Positions 60,559 through 64,000 of a DNA stretch of 64,000 nucleotides are shown here, piece by piece; position 1 is the stretch's first letter, and each line of letters starts with the position of its first letter. The stretch lies in assembly GCF_004216915.1 (NCBI RefSeq), contig NZ_SGXD01000002.1, positions 744,001-808,000 on the forward strand. The letters run 5' to 3'. The notes under the pieces are model-generated. The model did not search any database. It was given only the letters and a program-made list of their open reading frames with translations, and was not told the DNA's origin. This DNA comes from Motilibacter rhizosphaerae. Lineage in GTDB: Bacteria > Actinomycetota > Actinomycetes > Motilibacterales > Motilibacteraceae. The position numbers and the translations under genes are program-made.

Positions 60559-61629
60559 TCAGGCGTGGATGCCCAGCTCCTCGCGCTCGGCCGCGCTCTT
60601 GTTGTGCTGCACCGAGCTGAAGAACGCCGCGCCGATGAACGCCACCCCGATGAGCCCGGTGACGACCTCGGGGATGTCCGTGCCGATCGAGACGAGCATG
60701 ATCGTGGCGAGCGCGCCGATCGCCCAGTGCGCGCCGTGCTCGAGGAAGACGTACTCCGACAGCGTCCCCTTGTGCACGAGGTAGACCGTCAGCGAGCGGA
60801 TGTACATCGCGCCGATGCCCAGGCCCGCGGCGATGACGTAGATGTCGTCGGTGATGGCGAAGGCCCCGATGACGCCGTCGAAGGAGAACGACGCGTCCAG
60901 CACCTCGAGGTAGAGGAAGAGGAAGAACGCGGCCTTGCCGACCACGCCGGTGACCGACGTGCTGCTCGCGCCCTCCTCCTCGTCGTCGCCGGCCGACTCG
61001 AACAGGTTGCCGAGGCTGTTGACGACGAGGTACGTCACGATGCCGAGGATCCCCGAGAGCAGCACGTCACCCGGCTCGTCGGCGGCGACCTCCGCGGCGA
61101 CGGCGAGCGCGACCAGGGAGACCACGACGGCGAGTCCGTCGACGGCGCCCAGCCGGCCGAGGGGGACCTCGAGCCAGCGCAGCCAGCGGAACTCGCGCTC
61201 GACGTCGAAGAGCCAGTCGAGGAAGAGCAGCAGGAGGAACATCCCGCCGAACGCCGCGATGTCGGGGTGCGCGTGGTGGAGGAGGTACGCGTACGTCCCC
61301 GGCGTGTCCACGCTGCCGCCCTCGTTGGCGAGCTTGAGCGCCTCCCACGGCGAGAGCTTCGCCGTGATGCCGACGATGAGCAGCGGGAACAGCAGCCGCA
61401 TGCCGAAGACCGCGATGGCGATGCCGACGGTGAGGAACACCCGCTGCCAGAACTCCGACATCCGCTCGAGGATCTTCGCGTTGACGACCGCGTTGTCGAA
61501 CGACAGCGAGATCTCGAGGACCGAGAGGATCGCCACGAGCGCGAGGGCCTGCGGGCCGCCGAGCAGGAGGGCGGCGACGAGGCCGATGGCGGTGATGAGG
61601 AAGGCCCAGCGGAAGGTCCGCAGCAGCAC
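60559..61629 (-). CDS. TerC-like integral membrane protein (DUF475)
   Basis: 356 residues with about nine membrane helices. The SFDNAVVNAKIL segment (about 44-55) near the N-terminus and LDASFSFDGVIGAFAITDD (about 246-264) are the two acidic, TerC-type intramembrane motifs. This branch (DUF475) resembles TerC, which in other bacteria exports metal (manganese) or assists membrane protein folding. GTG start 61629. Convergent with the AAA gene (14 bp) and downstream of terD, separated from it by a hairpin. Confidence 0.9.
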   Translation of the reverse strand: MLLRTFRWAFLITAIGLVAALLLGGPQALALVAILSVLEISLSFDNAVVNAKILERMSEFWQRVFLTVGIAIAVFGMRLLFPLLIVGITAKLSPWEALKLANEGGSVDTPGTYAYLLHHAHPDIAAFGGMFLLLLFLDWLFDVEREFRWLRWLEVPLGRLGAVDGLAVVVSLVALAVAAEVAADEPGDVLLSGILGIVTYLVVNSLGNLFESAGDDEEEGASSTSVTGVVGKAAFFLFLYLEVLDASFSFDGVIGAFAITDDIYVIAAGLGIGAMYIRSLTVYLVHKGTLSEYVFLEHGAHWAIGALATIMLVSIGTDIPEVVTGLIGVAFIGAAFFSSVQHNKSAAEREELGIHA

Positions 61630-61678
61630 AGGGTTCTCCAGGGAGTGGGGGGCTCGCCAGGCTAGCGGGCCAGGGACG

Positions 61679-61716
61679 GCTGCGGCCCGTCGTCCACAGG
61701 GACGGCGGGCCGCAGC
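61679..61716 (-). terminator. Hairpin terminator after terD
   Basis: 17-bp stem with one mismatch (arms 61679-61695 and 61700-61716, 4-nt loop), 14 bp past the terD stop and before the TerC-like gene. Confidence 0.75.
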
Positions 61717-61729
61717 AGAGCGTGGAGGG

Positions 61730-62311
61730 TCAGACCCCCACGCCGAAGTCGAGCGCGATGCCGCGCAGGCCCGAGGCGTAGCCCTGGCCCACGGCGCGGA
61801 ACTTCCACTCCGCGCCGCTGCGGTAGACCTCGCCGAACACCATCGCGGTCTCGGTCGAAGCGTCCTCGGAGAGGTCGTAGCGGGCGAGCTCCGCGCCGCC
61901 CGCCTCGTTCACCACGCGGATGAAGGCGTTGCGGACCTGGCCGAAGTTCTGCGAGCGCGCATCGGCGTCGTAGATCGAGACGACGAAGACGACCTTGTCG
62001 ACCTCGGCCGGCACGAGCGGCAGGTTGACCTTGATCGCCTCGTCGTCGCCCTCGCCCTCACCGGTCTTGTTGTCGCCGGTGTGCTCGACCGCGCCCTCGG
62101 GGCTCTTCAGGTTGTTGAAGAAGATGAAGTGCTGGTCGGAGAGCACCTTGCCGTCGGTCTTGACCAGGATCGCCGAGGCGTCGAGGTCGAAGTCCGTGCC
62201 GGTGGTGGTGCGGGTGTCCCAGCCGAGCCCGACGAGGATGTTGCTGAGACCGGCCGGCCCCGCCTCCTTCGTCAGCGAGACGTTGCCACCCTTGGAAAGG
62301 CTGACTCCCAC
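61730..62311 (-). CDS. terD: TerD family protein
   Basis: 193 residues, standard TerD length. Two Ca-binding acid clusters: D40, D42 and D44 in TDFDLDASA, and [10 protein letters not shown] at about 87-96. [15 protein letters not shown] at the start and [25 protein letters not shown] at the end are invariant family stretches. GTG 62311 has GGGAGG 6 nt upstream. TerD proteins bind calcium and are linked to tellurite resistance, phage inhibition and general stress in other bacteria. It is transcribed alone, in the same direction as the coiled-coil gene upstream. Confidence 0.96.
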   Translation of the reverse strand: MGVSLSKGGNVSLTKEAGPAGLSNILVGLGWDTRTTTGTDFDLDASAILVKTDGKVLSDQHFIFFNNLKSPEGAVEHTGDNKTGEGEGDDEAIKVNLPLVPAEVDKVVFVVSIYDADARSQNFGQVRNAFIRVVNEAGGAELARYDLSEDASTETAMVFGEVYRSGAEWKFRAVGQGYASGLRGIALDFGVGV

Positions 62312-62473
62312 GCGGGTCCTCCCGTGTCGTCGGCCGACGGTGGTGCCGGCGCGTACCGTCTGGACAACGCCGCGGACCGGCGTGCCAGTTCCGCAGCCTA
62401 GCGAGGACGTGCCGGGAAGAGGTGGGGCAGTTCGGGCACTCCCCCGCGCTGGACGGCCCTCAGCGGCTCGCGC

Positions 62474-63685
62474 TCACCGGCCGCGGGCCCGGCGCACGTC
62501 GTCCACGACCTGCGCCGCCGTGCGCTCGATCGACCCCAGCTCGGCGGCGTAGGCCCACCAGTCGCGGTGGCCGCGGACCCCCAGCCCGTGCTCGAGCTGC
62601 TCGAGGCGGGCGACGAGCCCGTCGAGCCGCGCCACCCAGGCCGGGCGGGGCGCCTCCTTGCCGCTGCCGACGACGAGGCGCTGGGCGTCGCGGACGGCGA
62701 AGCGGGCGCGTTCGAGGGGCTCGCGCGGCCGGGACTCCACGGCGCGCAGCGCCTGCAGCCGGCGCCCGACGCCGTCGACCGCCGCCTCCGCCCGCTCGAG
62801 GTCGCTGACGAGCTGGCGCACCTGCTCCTCGGCGCGGCCCACCTCCCCGGCGTGCAGCAGCCGGCGCAGGTCCGCGACGCGGTCCGGCAGCGCGGCGAGC
62901 AGCGGGCGCGCCGCGGCCAGCGCGCCCTCGACGTCGCGCCACGAGGGCTCGACGAAGTCCCGGCGCAGCGTGCTGAGGTCCGGGGCCAGCGCCTCCGCGC
63001 GGTACGCGACGGCGTCGACCCGTACGCCCAGGGAGGCGAGCCGCCGCTCGAGCGCCGCGCTGCGCTCCCCCAGCGTGCTCGCGGCCTGCACGACCCGGTC
63101 CGCCGAGCGGCGCACCTCCTCGGCCGCCCGCCGCGCGGCCTCGGGTCCCTGCTGCACCGCCCCGCCGGCGATCCCCTGCGCCGCCTGCTCCGCGCCGCGC
63201 AGCAGGTCCGCGACGTCGTGGGGCACGGGGTCGAGGGCGGCCACGGCGGACCGCGCCCGCTCCAGCGCGGCCCGCGCCTCCTGCACCCGGGCCGTGGCCT
63301 CGACCAGTGCGCGGTCGGCGCGCTCGAGGGCCGGCGCGTACCTCCCCTGGAGCTGCTCCAGCCGCGTCGCCGCCGCCTCGAGCGCCCACGTGGCCTCGTC
63401 GAGGGCGGGCACCGCGGCGGCCGGGTCGGTGCTGGGCAGCTCGAGGTCGAAGCGGTCGAGGGTCGCGATGTAGCGCGCGGCGACCTGCTCGGCCTCGGCG
63501 TCGAGCGGGGCGAGCTCGGCGGCCATCCGCCCCGCGTCGGGGCCCGGCTCCAGCCGGGAGTACGCCGCGCTGGCCACCGTCACGGCCCGCTGCGCGGAGT
63601 CCATCCGGTAGAACGCCTGCATGGCGCGGTCCCGGGCCGCCTGTGCGGCCGGGAGCAGCTGCTCCCTGTCGCGTCGGCTCCGCAC
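62474..63685 (-). CDS. Long coiled-coil protein of the Ter region
   Basis: 403 residues, almost entirely helical and rich in Ala, Arg, Glu and Leu, with heptad-like patterns from about 10 to 390 and no signal or membrane helix. I do not recognise a family beyond resemblance in make-up to helical proteins that accompany terD in actinomycetes. GTG 63685 has a TACGCT hexamer (63697-63692) exactly 6 nt upstream, so probably leaderless. The gap to terD is 162 bp. It may scaffold a Ter complex; that is inference from position. Confidence 0.72.
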   Translation of the reverse strand: MRSRRDREQLLPAAQAARDRAMQAFYRMDSAQRAVTVASAAYSRLEPGPDAGRMAAELAPLDAEAEQVAARYIATLDRFDLELPSTDPAAAVPALDEATWALEAAATRLEQLQGRYAPALERADRALVEATARVQEARAALERARSAVAALDPVPHDVADLLRGAEQAAQGIAGGAVQQGPEAARRAAEEVRRSADRVVQAASTLGERSAALERRLASLGVRVDAVAYRAEALAPDLSTLRRDFVEPSWRDVEGALAAARPLLAALPDRVADLRRLLHAGEVGRAEEQVRQLVSDLERAEAAVDGVGRRLQALRAVESRPREPLERARFAVRDAQRLVVGSGKEAPRPAWVARLDGLVARLEQLEHGLGVRGHRDWWAYAAELGSIERTAAQVVDDVRRARGR

Positions 63686-63710
63686 AGGCCCAGCGTAGAT
63701 CCCCCCTCAG

Positions 63711-63733
63711 CCGTGATCATGCACGTCCTGGGG
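63711..63733 (-). repeat. Isolated copy of the TGCATGATCACG repeat
   Basis: On the minus strand it reads GACGTGCATGATCACGG, preceded by CCCCAG, matching the copies at 40500-40756 over about 18 bases. It lies in the 55-bp gap between the coiled-coil gene and the VOC gene, about 23 kb from the array and inverted. Confidence 0.75.
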
Positions 63734-63740
63734 TCGCGGG

Positions 63741-64000
63741 TCAGGGCAGGAAGACGCAGAACTCGTTCCCGTCCGGGTCGGCGAGCACGTGCCAGCGGAT
63801 CTCGTCGTCCTGGGCGCGGACCACGCTCGCCCCGCGCTCCAGCAGCGGCTCCAGTGCCGGCGCGGTCACGTCCCAGTGCCAGCGGTTCTTCACGACCTTC
63901 GGGTCGTCGACCCCGACGAACTTCCAGGTGTCCCACGGCAGGCCGTCGACGTGCGTCAGCCAGCGCCGGGTGCCGTCAGGTGCGGCGCTCGCCTCCGCCC
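63741..64000 (-). CDS. VOC-superfamily (glyoxalase-like) protein, 3' part
   Basis: The last 86 codons are in the window; the start is beyond the edge. The visible end has KNRWHWDVTAPALEPLLERGASVV and the final WHVLADPDGNEFCVFLP, which is the C-terminal module of glyoxalase-like VOC proteins (metal Glu in GNEFCV). Stop TGA at 63743-63741. Function of the specific protein is not predictable. It reads away from the window's end and toward the coiled-coil gene. Confidence 0.85.
   Translation of the reverse strand, partial: AEASAAPDGTRRWLTHVDGLPWDTWKFVGVDDPKVVKNRWHWDVTAPALEPLLERGASVVRAQDDEIRWHVLADPDGNEFCVFLP

Noticed and set aside
62474-63685. TelA/toxic anion resistance family
   Set aside because: The protein is helical and near terD, but I could not see TelA-specific motifs, so it is left as an unnamed coiled-coil protein.

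Overview
The window is high-G+C DNA, roughly three quarters G+C by eye. It has GTG-rich starts, 4-bp GTGA or ATGA stop/start overlaps, a tmRNA with an Ala-rich tag, and an ftsE-ftsX-smpB-ssrA neighbourhood. Together these point to an actinomycete (Actinomycetota) chromosome. A chemoreceptor gene suggests a motile relative, possibly of the Kineosporiales or Motilibacter type, but I cannot name the genus. No phage, IS element, rRNA or CRISPR array was seen. Most of the window is compact chromosomal sequence with few gaps over 300 bases.

Positions 1-9.6 kb hold the 3' end of a BadF-type sugar kinase gene and a catabolic region built on two divergent operons. Leftward runs an APC permease, an acetamidase/formamidase and ethanolamine ammonia-lyase (eutB, eutC). 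Rightward runs a class-III PLP enzyme, an APH-type kinase, an SDR and a GntR/UTRA regulator. From 9.6 to 24.3 kb lies the housekeeping block: tmRNA and smpB (trans-translation), ftsE-ftsX with a secreted M23 peptidase and an S41 protease (division/cell-wall hydrolysis), and prfB. Between ftsE and prfB sit leuA and a divergent FadR-type regulator whose putative operator overlaps the leuA promoter.

From 24.3 to 40.8 kb are a sugar-binding lipoprotein followed by a chemoreceptor, under a LacI-like operator; a methyltransferase gene overlapping a GGDEF cyclase gene tail to tail; and a Tad pilus operon (tadA, tadB, tadC, pilin, two TadE-like, one TadG-like) that reads toward the GGDEF gene. Then come a HAD phosphatase, a secreted metalloprotease, a lipoprotein HNH nuclease and a DUF222-HNH (13E12-type) gene. 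A LexA box covers the start codon of the last one. Upstream of it is a non-coding stretch with five copies of a TGCATGATCACG-type repeat.

From 40.8 to 53 kb are a rhodanese, a three-gene signalling set (UBP zinc finger, receiver-TrxR-like fusion, cNMP-like-domain histidine kinase), three tandem AIM24 genes, small redox and regulatory genes and an alanine-type aminotransferase. From 53 to 63.7 kb is a Ter-type stress module: HAD phosphatase, a large PRTase-TRSP-StiP-Pelota fusion, a CitE-like lyase, a TerD-VWA protein, an AAA ATPase, a TerC-like (DUF475) membrane protein, TerD and a coiled-coil protein. Several genes appear to be leaderless, with a TANNNT hexamer 6-8 nt before the start codon.
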